This document shows, piece by piece, positions 1 through 6,412 of a DNA stretch of 64,000 bases (its first letter is position 1; every line of letters begins with the position of its first letter). Location: the NCBI GenBank assembly GCA_049472395.1, contig JBLIRR010000003.1:62001-126000 (forward strand). Direction: 5' to 3'. The stretch comes from JBLIRR01 sp049472395. Its GTDB lineage: Bacteria > SZUA-182 > DTGQ01 > JBLIRR01. A model generated the notes under the pieces. That model had not been told where the DNA came from. It saw nothing but the letters and a program-made list of their open reading frames with translations, and did no database searches. The position numbers and the translations under genes were made by a program.

Positions 1-290
1 AAGATGTAGGTCAGATCATCGGGATTTTCCCATGATTGCGCAGTATCAGGAATAATATGTGAAGACTCATCAAGCCGTACAAGACTGCTAAAAATGAGCT
101 GCGTCAGTTTGTGCGAGATTGCGTCAAGGCTTTTTCGCGGATCAAGGTTTGTGGGGCCGGTCTCAATGCCTATAGTTAGGCTTTGATCCTCTTTTTTCTG
201 TTTTTTTTCACCCTTCTGACCTCTCTGACAGGAACTATATACACATATGACAATACATACGATTCCTATATAATAGAAAGTTCTTTTCAT
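1..290 (-). CDS. N-terminus of a peptide ABC transporter substrate-binding lipoprotein (partial)
   Basis: This is the first 96 or so codons of a gene that runs off the left edge. The product starts MKRTFYYIGIVCIV, has a hydrophobic signal segment and a lipobox ending YSSC, so it should be a lipoprotein. The downstream stretch with GIETGPTNLDPRKSLDAIS followed by LTQLIFSSLVRLD matches the N-terminal lobe of the DppA/OppA family (SBP_bac_5). That family binds oligopeptides or nickel complexes in the periplasm and hands them to an ABC permease. The ATG overlaps the stop codon of the upstream lipoprotein gene by four bases (ATGA), so the two are probably translationally coupled. The family call is firm; the substrate is unknown. 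Confidence 0.8.
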   Translation of the reverse strand, partial: MKRTFYYIGIVCIVICVYSSCQRGQKGEKKQKKEDQSLTIGIETGPTNLDPRKSLDAISHKLTQLIFSSLVRLDESSHIIPDTAQSWENPDDLTYI

Positions 291-1234
291 GAAGCAAGAG
301 CCCACGCAGCTACCAGAACCCCATGTCGTTTAAGATTTTGTCTTCCAAGATCTTTCATACGCGAAATAATCCCAAAGCTTCCGTCATTATGTTGACTCTC
401 AATAATAAAGTCCATAGCTTGTTGAAAGTGAGGCACATCAGTATAATTAATTATTTTAGCGCATATAACTAATTCACATAAAATATCAAGTTCCCCTTTA
501 GGCAGATAGAGCGCAATACCCTCACGAATTATCTCCCTTATAAATTCCAGTTCTCCTGGCAACAGCATTTCTTCAGGATTCTTATCCCCGAATACGGAGA
601 GTGCAAAAATTTCATGGGTAATATCATAATAAAAATTCGTCACATCTATGGAAGACGCATAATTTTTCCCAACAGGGACAAGGTATGGGTCTTTGGTCAT
701 AGTTGCAACTATTCCCCGGCTTATGGAATCTTCGAGAGGTACCCTGGGTTCATAGCCAAGGTCACGCAGTAATGCGCTATTTAAAATAATATAGGTTATG
801 CTCGGGGGATAGGTCATGTGATTATGCAGGATCTCTTTTTTTATAAAATCATGAAAATCATCCGTCTCAAGCCCCACCTTTTCTGCATCCCGGCAAATGA
901 CCAGATACGCGGTAATCTCTCCGTCATACTCAATATGAAAATCCTTCTTGGCCCTTACCTCTTCCACTATACGAGCAATTCTATTACGATAATATTCTCT
1001 TTCTTTTTCTGATTCAGCTCTCGTATAGAGGATATAAAATAGATTTATTTCCTCCCCCATCTCTAAAAAGCCCCCCTCTTTAAAGGTGGCCGGATGGGCT
1101 ATCAACCAATTGACCGCTTTCTCCACAACCTGTTCCGATAATGAGTAGTTTTTCGGAATTTGGGAGTGACGCACGCACGCGAGCAGGAAAATTAGCAGAA
1201 AACATATAATGAGCACTTTATTAATATTCTTCAT
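287..1234 (-). CDS. Lipoprotein with a prenyltransferase/squalene-cyclase-like helical motif, unknown function
   Basis: The product of about 315 residues begins MKNINKVLIICFLLIF and ends its signal at LLAC, a lipobox. I chose the ATG at 1234 over an upstream one at 1261 because AAGGAGAGAGG lies just before it. The rest is mostly alpha-helical and soluble. Near the C-terminus the segment AMDFIIESQHNDGSFG has the QxxDGSFG signature of alpha/alpha-toroid proteins (terpenoid cyclase and prenyltransferase-like folds), but too few repeats are visible to predict an enzyme. The gene is coupled by an ATGA overlap to a peptide-binding lipoprotein, so it may be an accessory of that transport system. I do not recognise a named family. 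Confidence 0.7.
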   Translation of the reverse strand: MKNINKVLIICFLLIFLLACVRHSQIPKNYSLSEQVVEKAVNWLIAHPATFKEGGFLEMGEEINLFYILYTRAESEKEREYYRNRIARIVEEVRAKKDFHIEYDGEITAYLVICRDAEKVGLETDDFHDFIKKEILHNHMTYPPSITYIILNSALLRDLGYEPRVPLEDSISRGIVATMTKDPYLVPVGKNYASSIDVTNFYYDITHEIFALSVFGDKNPEEMLLPGELEFIREIIREGIALYLPKGELDILCELVICAKIINYTDVPHFQQAMDFIIESQHNDGSFGIISRMKDLGRQNLKRHGVLVAAWALAS

Positions 1235-1310
1235 TCCTCTCTCCTTTTTAATTAGGTCCAATATCGATTGTGTAATACTATCAATAATTTCATTTTAAAA
1301 CAAGAGCTGG

Positions 1311-1398
1311 TATACACAGCAATTATAATTTTGGGCACATAAGATGTGGCGAGTGGGATCAAAGAATTTAACAATCAAAATTAGAATTGCTGTGTATA
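1311..1398. repeat. MITE-like dispersed repeat, copy A (short form)
   Basis: Ends are inverted repeats of 23 bp with one mismatch: positions 1311-1333 and 1376-1398, core CAATTATAATTTTG against CAAAATTAGAATTG. Inside the left end lies GTGGCGAGTGGGATC, which matches GTGGCTCGTGGGTTC in copy C at 33702-33857 and GTGGCTCGTGGGGTC in copy B at 2957-3125. Copy A is about half the length of the others, so it looks internally deleted. No coding capacity. Confidence 0.7.
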
Positions 1399-1495
1399 AA
1401 TAACCACACTGGGGTTTAAGCCACACGAATAGAAGGAATCCCCAGCTTACAAAGCATATCGGCAGTGATTAATCGCTGAGTCCTGATACAAAACA

Positions 1496-1524
1496 TTGCA
1501 CTTTGCTTTGCATTTTAGTATAGT
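1496..1524 (+). promoter_or_regulatory. Candidate promoter for the DUF2809 gene
   Basis: TTGCAC at 1496-1501 and TATAGT at 1519-1524 are separated by 17 bases. The -10 box matches five of six consensus bases and the -35 box is weak. It would give a leader of under 20 nt before the ATG at 1549. Confidence 0.4.
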
Positions 1525-1548
1525 AAAGAATAAATATAAGATGAAATA

Positions 1549-1941
1549 ATGCGGAAAACAATTCTCCTCTCGCTTTTAATTGTCACACCAGCAGGATTTC
1601 TTTTTAAACTTTATCCTGGCCCTGGAAGGTATTGGGTAAATAATCTCGCATCAGGCATGCTCTATGAAATCTTTTGGTGCTTAATGATATTTTTCTTATT
1701 GCCTCGAAAAGAATATATAATTAAAATCGCTCTGAGTGTATTTCTGGTGACCTGCTCTTTAGAGGTACTCCAACTTTGGCACCCATGGATACTTGAACAG
1801 ATCCGCTCAACGTTCTTAGGGAGAACGATTATTGGCACTACATTTTGCTGGTGGGATTTTCCCTATTATGTGGCAGGATGTAGTATCGGCTGGTTGTGGA
1901 TGCGTATACTCTGTTTTTCTCATGCAGAAAACTTACAATAA
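1549..1941 (+). CDS. DUF2809 family membrane protein
   Basis: The 130-residue protein has about four hydrophobic segments (roughly residues 3-20, 33-51, 56-75 and 103-122). The block VTCSLEVLQLWHPWILEQIR, then GRTIIGTTFCWWDFPYYVAG, carries the conserved Glu, Trp-His-Pro, Arg and (W)D(F)PYY pattern typical of DUF2809 proteins, which are small inner-membrane proteins of unknown role related to the VanZ-like group. The length is normal for the family. It stands alone between two non-coding repeat regions, with a candidate promoter directly upstream and only a weak ribosome site. Family assignment is by pattern recognition; function is not known. Confidence 0.75.
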   Translation: MRKTILLSLLIVTPAGFLFKLYPGPGRYWVNNLASGMLYEIFWCLMIFFLLPRKEYIIKIALSVFLVTCSLEVLQLWHPWILEQIRSTFLGRTIIGTTFCWWDFPYYVAGCSIGWLWMRILCFSHAENLQ

Positions 1942-1978
1942 TAAAATTAAAAGATTTACACTTATTCCTTAAGTAAAC

Positions 1979-2007
1979 TTGACAAATCAAGATTATTTGG
2001 ATATAAT
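1979..2007 (+). promoter_or_regulatory. Perfect-consensus sigma-70 promoter in a gene-free region
   Basis: TTGACA (1979-1984) and TATAAT (2002-2007) are separated by exactly 17 bases. The predicted start is near 2014. No gene starts within 300 bases, but a hairpin follows at 2036-2081 and the first Gly/Tyr-repeat gene starts at 2349. Confidence 0.7.
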
Positions 2008-2013
2008 TGTATC

Positions 2014-2090
2014 GCCTTTATTGGGGGAAAATAGAAAAAGCCCTCTTATACCTAAGAAATAATTATCATATAAGAGCTTTTCTACTCTCT
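2014..2090 (+). ncRNA. Candidate small RNA or long leader with hairpin
   Basis: Downstream of a full-consensus promoter there is an imperfect stem at 2036-2081: AAAAGC plus TCTTATA on the left (two-base bulge) pairs with TATAAGA plus GCTTTT on the right, followed by a pyrimidine-rich tail. If the stem terminates transcription, the product is an RNA of about 75 nt. If it is read through, it is the start of a leader of about 335 nt for the gene at 2349. The RNA itself is inferred; only the promoter and stem are seen. Confidence 0.4.
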
Positions 2091-2348
2091 TTCAAATGCT
2101 TTGAGATTTCAAAAATCAAGTCAAGGGTATTTTAGAACTTAATTTAAATAATCAAAATATTAAATTTAATATATTTAATCAAAAGTATTTAATACCTTTG
2201 GGATTTTAAGAAAGAACTGATCAAAATGATTCTAACGCACAATTTTAAAGCAAAAAAGAGAGGAGGTGAAAAAATAATAAAATAATAAAGCTGTAAGATA
2301 GTTATTGTTTAATGTAAAAAGCAGGATAACATGTATAAGGAGATACGC
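2091..2348 (+). other. A+T-rich leader with an orphan Shine-Dalgarno sequence
   Basis: This stretch has no gene. AGGAGGTGA at 2261-2269 is a full-length match to the 16S anti-Shine-Dalgarno sequence, but no ATG, GTG or TTG lies at a usable distance; a GTG inside the motif would give only three codons before a stop. A second, ordinary site (AAGGAGA, 2337-2343) serves the ATG at 2349. Confidence 0.45.
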
Positions 2349-2717
2349 ATGAAAAAGGTCATTTATTCAACATGTTTGTTAGCTCTCGTTTTGACTATAA
2401 CACTTAGTGTGGGGATTCGTCCAACGAAAGGATACTATGGATCGAGCCTTTACGGTGGACTCTATGGCGGATATTACGGATCAAGCCTTTACGGTGGACT
2501 CTACGGCGGATATTACGGATCAAGCCTTTACGGTGGACTCTACGGTGGATATTACGGATCAAGCCTTTACGGTGGACTCTACGGTGGACTCTACGGCGGA
2601 TATGGATATTACGGATCAAGCCTTTACGGCGGACTTTACGGTGGACTCTACGGCGGATATTACGGATCAAGCCTTTACGGTGGACTCGGTGGAATCTATG
2701 GAAGTTATTATTACTAA
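2349..2717 (+). CDS. Secreted Gly/Tyr-rich tandem-repeat protein, first of two
   Basis: The 122-residue product starts MKKVIYSTCLLALVLTITLS, a signal peptide, and then consists almost wholly of the 13-residue unit YYGSSLYGGLYGG, in four regular copies followed by two variants. The start at 2349 is preferred over the ATG at 2331 because AAGGAGA precedes it and the signal peptide begins there. At the DNA level the unit is 39 bp and nearly identical between copies, which points to recent expansion by slippage or recombination. Such low-complexity Gly/Tyr proteins can form fibres, adhesive matrices or surface coats, but no function can be read from the sequence. A related protein lies at 3375. 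Confidence 0.75.
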   Translation: MKKVIYSTCLLALVLTITLSVGIRPTKGYYGSSLYGGLYGGYYGSSLYGGLYGGYYGSSLYGGLYGGYYGSSLYGGLYGGLYGGYGYYGSSLYGGLYGGLYGGYYGSSLYGGLGGIYGSYYY

Positions 2718-2825
2718 TCGATGTGTTATGATAGCTTAATCTCACTGAGTTTACAAAATCTCTTTTATCCTGTGTGTGGTGCCATCCACAGCATCTACAG
2801 TGGATAATAAGAATAGAAGGTAAAT

Positions 2826-2875
2826 GGGCGTGTGTACTTAGCGCTCTCTTATGCTTATTCGTTAAGTGCACACCC
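2826..2875 (+). terminator. Hairpin terminator candidate after the first Gly/Tyr-repeat gene
   Basis: TGTGTACTTA (2831-2840) pairs with TAAGTGCACA (2863-2872) with one G-U wobble, the flanking GGG and CCC extend the stem, and TTTATT follows. The loop is long at about 22 nt, so efficiency is uncertain. Confidence 0.5.
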
Positions 2876-2956
2876 TTTATTCTGGTCAAATAAATAGTAC
2901 ATAAAAGTATTCCTTTTCTTCATTTACTCTTCATGCAAAAAGGCATGGAATACAGA

Positions 2957-3125
2957 CAGCAATTCTTTTTGAGTAAATCCCCTGTGGCTCGTGGGGTCAA
3001 GTCTTACAATATAAGAATTGAAATATGAGAATAGAAAAACAAAATAATCACTGATTATCCCTAAAATCGTTGTCAATATGGTAGACCCCAGCTTTTGAGG
3101 ACCATAATTGTAAAAAGCATTGCTG
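2957..3125. repeat. MITE-like dispersed repeat, copy B
   Basis: Inverted ends CAGCAATTCTTTTTG (2957-2971) and TAAAAAGCATTGCTG (3111-3125). The interior shares GTGGCTCGTGGGGTC, GAAATATGAGAA, a CTGATTA.CCCT segment, TCGTTGTC and AGACCCC, in the same order, with copy C at 33702-33857. Non-coding, and in the same orientation as the other copies. Confidence 0.7.
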
Positions 3126-3142
3126 AGATACGCATGGACCAT

Positions 3143-3171
3143 TTGAAAAAATTATGTATTTTTGTTATATT
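3143..3171 (+). promoter_or_regulatory. Candidate promoter for the second Gly/Tyr-repeat gene
   Basis: TTGAAA (3143-3148), 17-base spacer, TATATT (3166-3171). It would start a leader of about 197 nt that contains two very short reading frames before the gene at 3375. Confidence 0.5.
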
Positions 3172-3229
3172 ATTTAAGGTGAAGTTCCACATTAAACCGA
3201 TGGGCAGAAGTTTTTTTTGTTATCTCACT

Positions 3230-3304
3230 GGAGGGTACATTTGAATATATTGAAATTACCTCAAATCACCACAATAGAAACATAGGAGGAATTATATGAA
3301 ATAA
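3230..3304 (+). promoter_or_regulatory. Leader with two minimal reading frames, each with its own ribosome site
   Basis: GGAGGG near 3231 precedes a TTG at 3241 that opens a 14-codon frame (3241-3285, peptide LNILKLPQITTIET as read). Its TAG stop overlaps AGGAGGA (3284-3290), a strong ribosome site spaced six bases from ATG AAA TAA (3296-3304), a frame of only two sense codons. The main gene starts 71 bases later. The sequences are seen; a role as a leader-peptide control element is inference. Confidence 0.4.
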
Positions 3305-3374
3305 TATATATTATCTATAATGTACCCGTAGTATAAAGCTTTGATTATAATATCCAAATAGAAGGAGAAATAAA

Positions 3375-4142
3375 GTGCGTAAAAAAACTTTCAAAAAAGG
3401 TATTATCTTTATAATTACTCTTTCGGTATTTTTTTGTTTAATAACGTCTGCGAAAGCCCAATATTTTACAGTATCACCCGGCCTGCAATATAGTCTGGGA
3501 GGAGGCCTCTATGGTGGGCTTTACGGTGGATTATACGGTGGGCTCTATGGCGGTATGTACGGTGGATTATATGGCGGTATGTACGGTGGATTATATGGCG
3601 GTATGTACGGTGGATTATATGGCGGTATGTACGGTGGATTATATGGCGGTATGTACGGTGGATTATACAGTAGGCTCTATGGTGGATTATACGGTGGACT
3701 CTTAGGTGGCCTCTATGGCGGTATGTACGGCGGTATGTACGGCGGATTATATGGTGGGTTATACGGAGGGCTTCTAGGTGGTGGACTCTATGGCGGTATG
3801 TACGGCGGTATGTACGGCGGATTATATGGTGGATTATACGGTGGGCTTTACGGCGGATTATACGGCAGCAGCTTATATGGGGGGCTTCTAGGTGGTGGAC
3901 TCTATGGCGGACTTTACGGAGGTGGCCTTTACACCAGTCTCCTTGGCGGATTAGGCGGATTGCAGACCCCAACCGTGACCGCTCCGACGGTTGAACCAGC
4001 ACCTACTGCTCCTGTAGCGACTACTCCCGTGGCTACTGTTCCTGCGGCAACGCTCGTCACCGTTGCTACTCCTGTAACCCCTGTCACCACAGTACCTGTG
4101 GCAACACCATCTGGTTTATTATTATTACCTATTCCTTTTTAG
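3375..4142 (+). CDS. Secreted Gly/Tyr-rich tandem-repeat protein with Pro/Thr/Val tail
   Basis: The GTG start at 3375 is preceded by GAAGGAGAAA and opens a signal peptide (basic start, hydrophobic core IIFIITLSVFFCLI, cleavage after SAKA). From about residue 35 to 195 the protein repeats LYGG and MYGG blocks; the most regular part is the 8-residue unit MYGGLYGG, encoded by nearly identical 24-bp repeats around 3550-3670. From about residue 197 it switches to a Pro/Thr/Val/Ala-rich stalk and ends SGLLLLPIPF. It is clearly a relative of the protein at 2349. A surface, matrix or fibre role is plausible but not shown. A strong terminator follows at 4188. Confidence 0.75.
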   Translation: MRKKTFKKGIIFIITLSVFFCLITSAKAQYFTVSPGLQYSLGGGLYGGLYGGLYGGLYGGMYGGLYGGMYGGLYGGMYGGLYGGMYGGLYGGMYGGLYSRLYGGLYGGLLGGLYGGMYGGMYGGLYGGLYGGLLGGGLYGGMYGGMYGGLYGGLYGGLYGGLYGSSLYGGLLGGGLYGGLYGGGLYTSLLGGLGGLQTPTVTAPTVEPAPTAPVATTPVATVPAATLVTVATPVTPVTTVPVATPSGLLLLPIPF

Positions 4143-4187
4143 CATAGGATTTTAAAAAAAATTTTATTAGAATAATACTCCCTTAAG

Positions 4188-4219
4188 GCTAAGGGGCACT
4201 AATGGCCCCTTAGCTTTTT
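4188..4219 (+). terminator. Rho-independent terminator
   Basis: Perfect 10-bp stem GCTAAGGGGC (4188-4197) and GCCCCTTAGC (4205-4214), 7-nt loop, then TTTTT. It closes the Gly/Tyr-repeat transcription unit. The rest of the gap up to 4459 shows nothing else I can support. Confidence 0.9.
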
Positions 4220-4459
4220 CTTTACTTTTCAATGCCATGCACTGCTTTTAATGAGCACTGTGCAGCAAATGAGATCTCGATGTCACACCTAAGAATATAT
4301 ATTCTCTATTCTGTCATAAACCATATATTCTCAAGACAATAACACTTCATATTAATTGGAATCCGACCGTTAAAATCAATTGCAGATTTTTGGCATACTT
4401 GTTGCTTTTAAAGAATATAAAAACCATATTGATGGGTATGAGTGAGGAGGGCAGTAAAA

Positions 4460-4948
4460 ATGACCGAATATGATCAAATATTAAGCAACAGCCATTATGA
4501 TGCAAAAGAAGCTGAGGTAATCCTTGTTCAGCTATTAAAATTAGCAGAAGCCGATGGTGTATTTGATGAGTCTGAGAAAATGATGATCCGGGGGCTTATT
4601 AAAAAGCATGAATTCAGATATAGTCATTTTGATGATATTTTATCAGATAAAAATAAAGAATTAGATTTTTCAGTAGTAAGACACCCGGAACACATGATTT
4701 TATATATGATTATGCTCGCTTATTGTGACGGAAAATTATCTGACGAGGAATGGATACAAATCAAAGAAATAGCTTATATTATGGCTATTGATGATAATCG
4801 ATTAGACCAGTTGCATACTATTGTAAGACACAAGCTTTACACCACAATACTAGGTCAATTATCCATGTTGAAGGTCCAGCATGAAATAAAAACACGCTTT
4901 TTATCTGAAGTAAAAAATTGTCTGAGCTTATCAGGAAGGCCAATTTAA
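4460..4948 (+). CDS. TerB-like (DjlA N-terminal-like) helical protein
   Basis: The 162-residue product is all alpha-helical and soluble. Two acidic segments, LAEADGVFDESEKMMI and AYCDGKLSDEEWIQIKEIA, have the D-G-x-(F/L)-(D/S)-x-x-E pattern of the TerB/DjlA-N superfamily, which is thought to bind metal ions or sit on the inner face of the membrane. I chose the ATG at 4460, eight bases after GAGGAGGG, rather than the GTG at 4442. It converges on the PHP gene, and the two stop codons overlap by four bases. The superfamily call is likely; the cellular role is unknown and nothing links it to tellurite. Confidence 0.6.
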   Translation: MTEYDQILSNSHYDAKEAEVILVQLLKLAEADGVFDESEKMMIRGLIKKHEFRYSHFDDILSDKNKELDFSVVRHPEHMILYMIMLAYCDGKLSDEEWIQIKEIAYIMAIDDNRLDQLHTIVRHKLYTTILGQLSMLKVQHEIKTRFLSEVKNCLSLSGRPI

Positions 4949-5886
4949 GAGGAGAAACGTTCTTTAAACGCACCCAGAAGTTTCTCATAAAGGGGAAATC
5001 CCCCGCAATTTTCACCTATTTCAATGTTTTTATTTTTGCCATGTGAATCAGAACCTGCCGTGTAAATTTTACCTAGTCTTTTGATATGCGCAATATACTC
5101 TGTGCATAATTTTTGATTTTCTTCTTTGCTAATCTTGTAATGCCCTACGTATGGCCTATTTTTATGATACAAATAATAACCTTCTATTCCATCAACATCT
5201 CCAAATTCCACTGCAGCATCAATTAACGCATGTCCCCTTTGTGCATCCGGGATACGGCCGTTTGATATGCCAGGATGTGCCAACACTGATACTCCCCCCC
5301 ATGAATGGATGAATGCAGAGGCTGTTTTTAATGTGAGCTGCATATCAATCGGCACATCAGCACAACACCCATTTCCTAAATATTGATCAAATACATCCTG
5401 TACACATGAAAATTTTTGTGGATTATTCTGATATGCCATATCAGCTATATGCTTTCTTCCAAAAGTTTTATTCTGATCACTATGCGCCTCGAATATTTGT
5501 TCACAGCCAATCTTGATACCATTTTTGTTCAGAATAGCCACGATCTTTTTCAGCCTATCAAGTCTCGCATTTTTAATACGGGTGCATAAATTATCAATTG
5601 CCTCGAATGAATCTTTAAATTTTTGGATATCTGGGAAATACCCCAGGAGGTCAATATCCTTTAATCCATTATAATCATTCACGCTGAATTCAATACCGGG
5701 CAATGCGATAACCTTAAAATCAGATGCAGCATCCAAAAATTCATTAATACCGGAAACCGTATCATGGTCTGTAATTGAAACCACCTGCAATCCTTTTCTT
5801 TCTGCAATCTCAAGTACCTCTCGCGGTGTATCTGTCCCATCCGAGTATATCGAATGAATATGCAAATCTATGTGCCCATTTGTCAT
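4945..5886 (-). CDS. PHP-domain metal-dependent phosphoesterase (TrpH/YciV-like)
   Basis: The 313-residue protein has the full PHP set: HIDLHIHSIYSDGTDTP at the N-terminus, SITDHDTVSG, a PGIEFS segment, SVLAHPGIS in the middle and AGSDSHGKN near the C-terminus. These His, Asp and Glu residues bind the metal cluster. The layout is that of the TrpH/YciV group, whose characterised members remove 3'-phosphates from nucleoside 3',5'-bisphosphates or short RNAs. Length is normal for the group. The stop overlaps that of the convergent TerB-like gene. The fold is certain; the substrate is taken from relatives. Confidence 0.85.
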   Translation of the reverse strand: MTNGHIDLHIHSIYSDGTDTPREVLEIAERKGLQVVSITDHDTVSGINEFLDAASDFKVIALPGIEFSVNDYNGLKDIDLLGYFPDIQKFKDSFEAIDNLCTRIKNARLDRLKKIVAILNKNGIKIGCEQIFEAHSDQNKTFGRKHIADMAYQNNPQKFSCVQDVFDQYLGNGCCADVPIDMQLTLKTASAFIHSWGGVSVLAHPGISNGRIPDAQRGHALIDAAVEFGDVDGIEGYYLYHKNRPYVGHYKISKEENQKLCTEYIAHIKRLGKIYTAGSDSHGKNKNIEIGENCGGFPLYEKLLGAFKERFSS

Positions 5887-6074
5887 TATACCTCCACATC
5901 CTCACTCTCTGCGGATGCCCTGTCTTTTAAATGTAATATGGTTCTAGTATACTCCTTTTCTTATATATGTCAATTAAGAGCCCGTTTCTACCAGGCCCAG
6001 GGCAATCGCATGAAACATTATCCCGGACAATTAGCTATACCCTGCATTGGCATAATTCAGGCTTTTTTAAATTC

Positions 6075-6139
6075 ACCACAGAGTGCACAGAGGACATGGA
6101 GATTCACACTACCTCTGTGATCTCTGTGCCCTCTGTGGT
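6075..6139. repeat. CACAGAG/CTCTGTG hairpin repeat
   Basis: ACCACAGAG and GCACAGAG (6075-6092) face CTCTGTG...CTCTGTGCCCTCTGTGG (about 6113-6138). A related hairpin lies at 22511-22560 and a half copy near 30607. Repeats of this look are dispersed in many bacterial genomes. Confidence 0.6.
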
Positions 6140-6178
6140 AAAATAATAATCGTAAGTGCCTTTCCAGGTATATTTGTG

Positions 6179-6237
6179 GACAGGATAACAGGATTGACAA
6201 GATAAATTTTAAATCTTGTGTATCCTGTTATCCTGTC
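6179..6237. repeat. Long hairpin with 15-bp perfect arms
   Basis: GACAGGATAACAGGA (6179-6193) and TCCTGTTATCCTGTC (6223-6237) are perfect inverses. Inside, CAAGAT and ATCTTG pair again around an A/T loop, giving arms of about 25 nt in total. Transcribed RNA would form a stable stem. Confidence 0.7.
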
Positions 6238-6362
6238 AAATATTTTTTTAAAGTCCCTTTTGAATAAAAACAACTTAGCACGTATACACTTTGAACTCTG
6301 AACCTGTGAACGAATACTTAAAATTTGTCATGCGATTGCCCTGCTACCAGGCCCAAAAATCC

Positions 6363-6391
6363 TTGATTTTTTGGGATAAATAGTGTAGAAT
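6363..6391 (+). promoter_or_regulatory. Candidate promoter for the subtilisin-like protease gene
   Basis: TTGATT (6363-6368), 17-base spacer, TAGAAT (6386-6391). AAAGAGG lies just before the ATG at 6413. Confidence 0.5.
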
Positions 6392-6412
6392 ATAGGAAAA
6401 AAAGAGGTCATT

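Larger units (their letters stand above)
5998..6343. mobile_element. Non-coding insertion of about 346 bp with terminal inverted repeats and target duplication
   Basis: The ends are a perfect 13-bp inverted pair, CAGGGCAATCGCA (5998-6010) and TGCGATTGCCCTG (6331-6343), extended by CATG on the inner side. The 12-mer CTACCAGGCCCA occurs directly on the left (5988-5999) and on the right (6344-6355), as expected for a target-site duplication of 10-12 bp. The interior carries two large hairpins and no gene. The same 13-mer end occurs alone at 7847-7859 and 33677-33689, so this is a dispersed family. No transposase is present, so it would need to be mobilised in trans. This accounts for most of the gap between 5887 and 6412. 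Confidence 0.6.

Noticed and set aside
2434..2715. Regular repeats that could suggest a CRISPR array
   Set aside because: There are no unique spacers; units follow each other directly, are coding and keep a multiple of three.
2404..2889. Long open frames on the other frame and strand across the first Gly/Tyr repeat (Arg/His-rich on minus, Thr/Asp-rich on plus)
   Set aside because: They are created by the repeated 39-bp unit, have no ribosome site or signal peptide, and lie fully over a frame that has both.
3466..4002. Arg/His-rich minus-strand frame across the second Gly/Tyr repeat
   Set aside because: Same cause: a 24-bp repeat keeps other frames open. The plus frame has the signal peptide, ribosome site and terminator.
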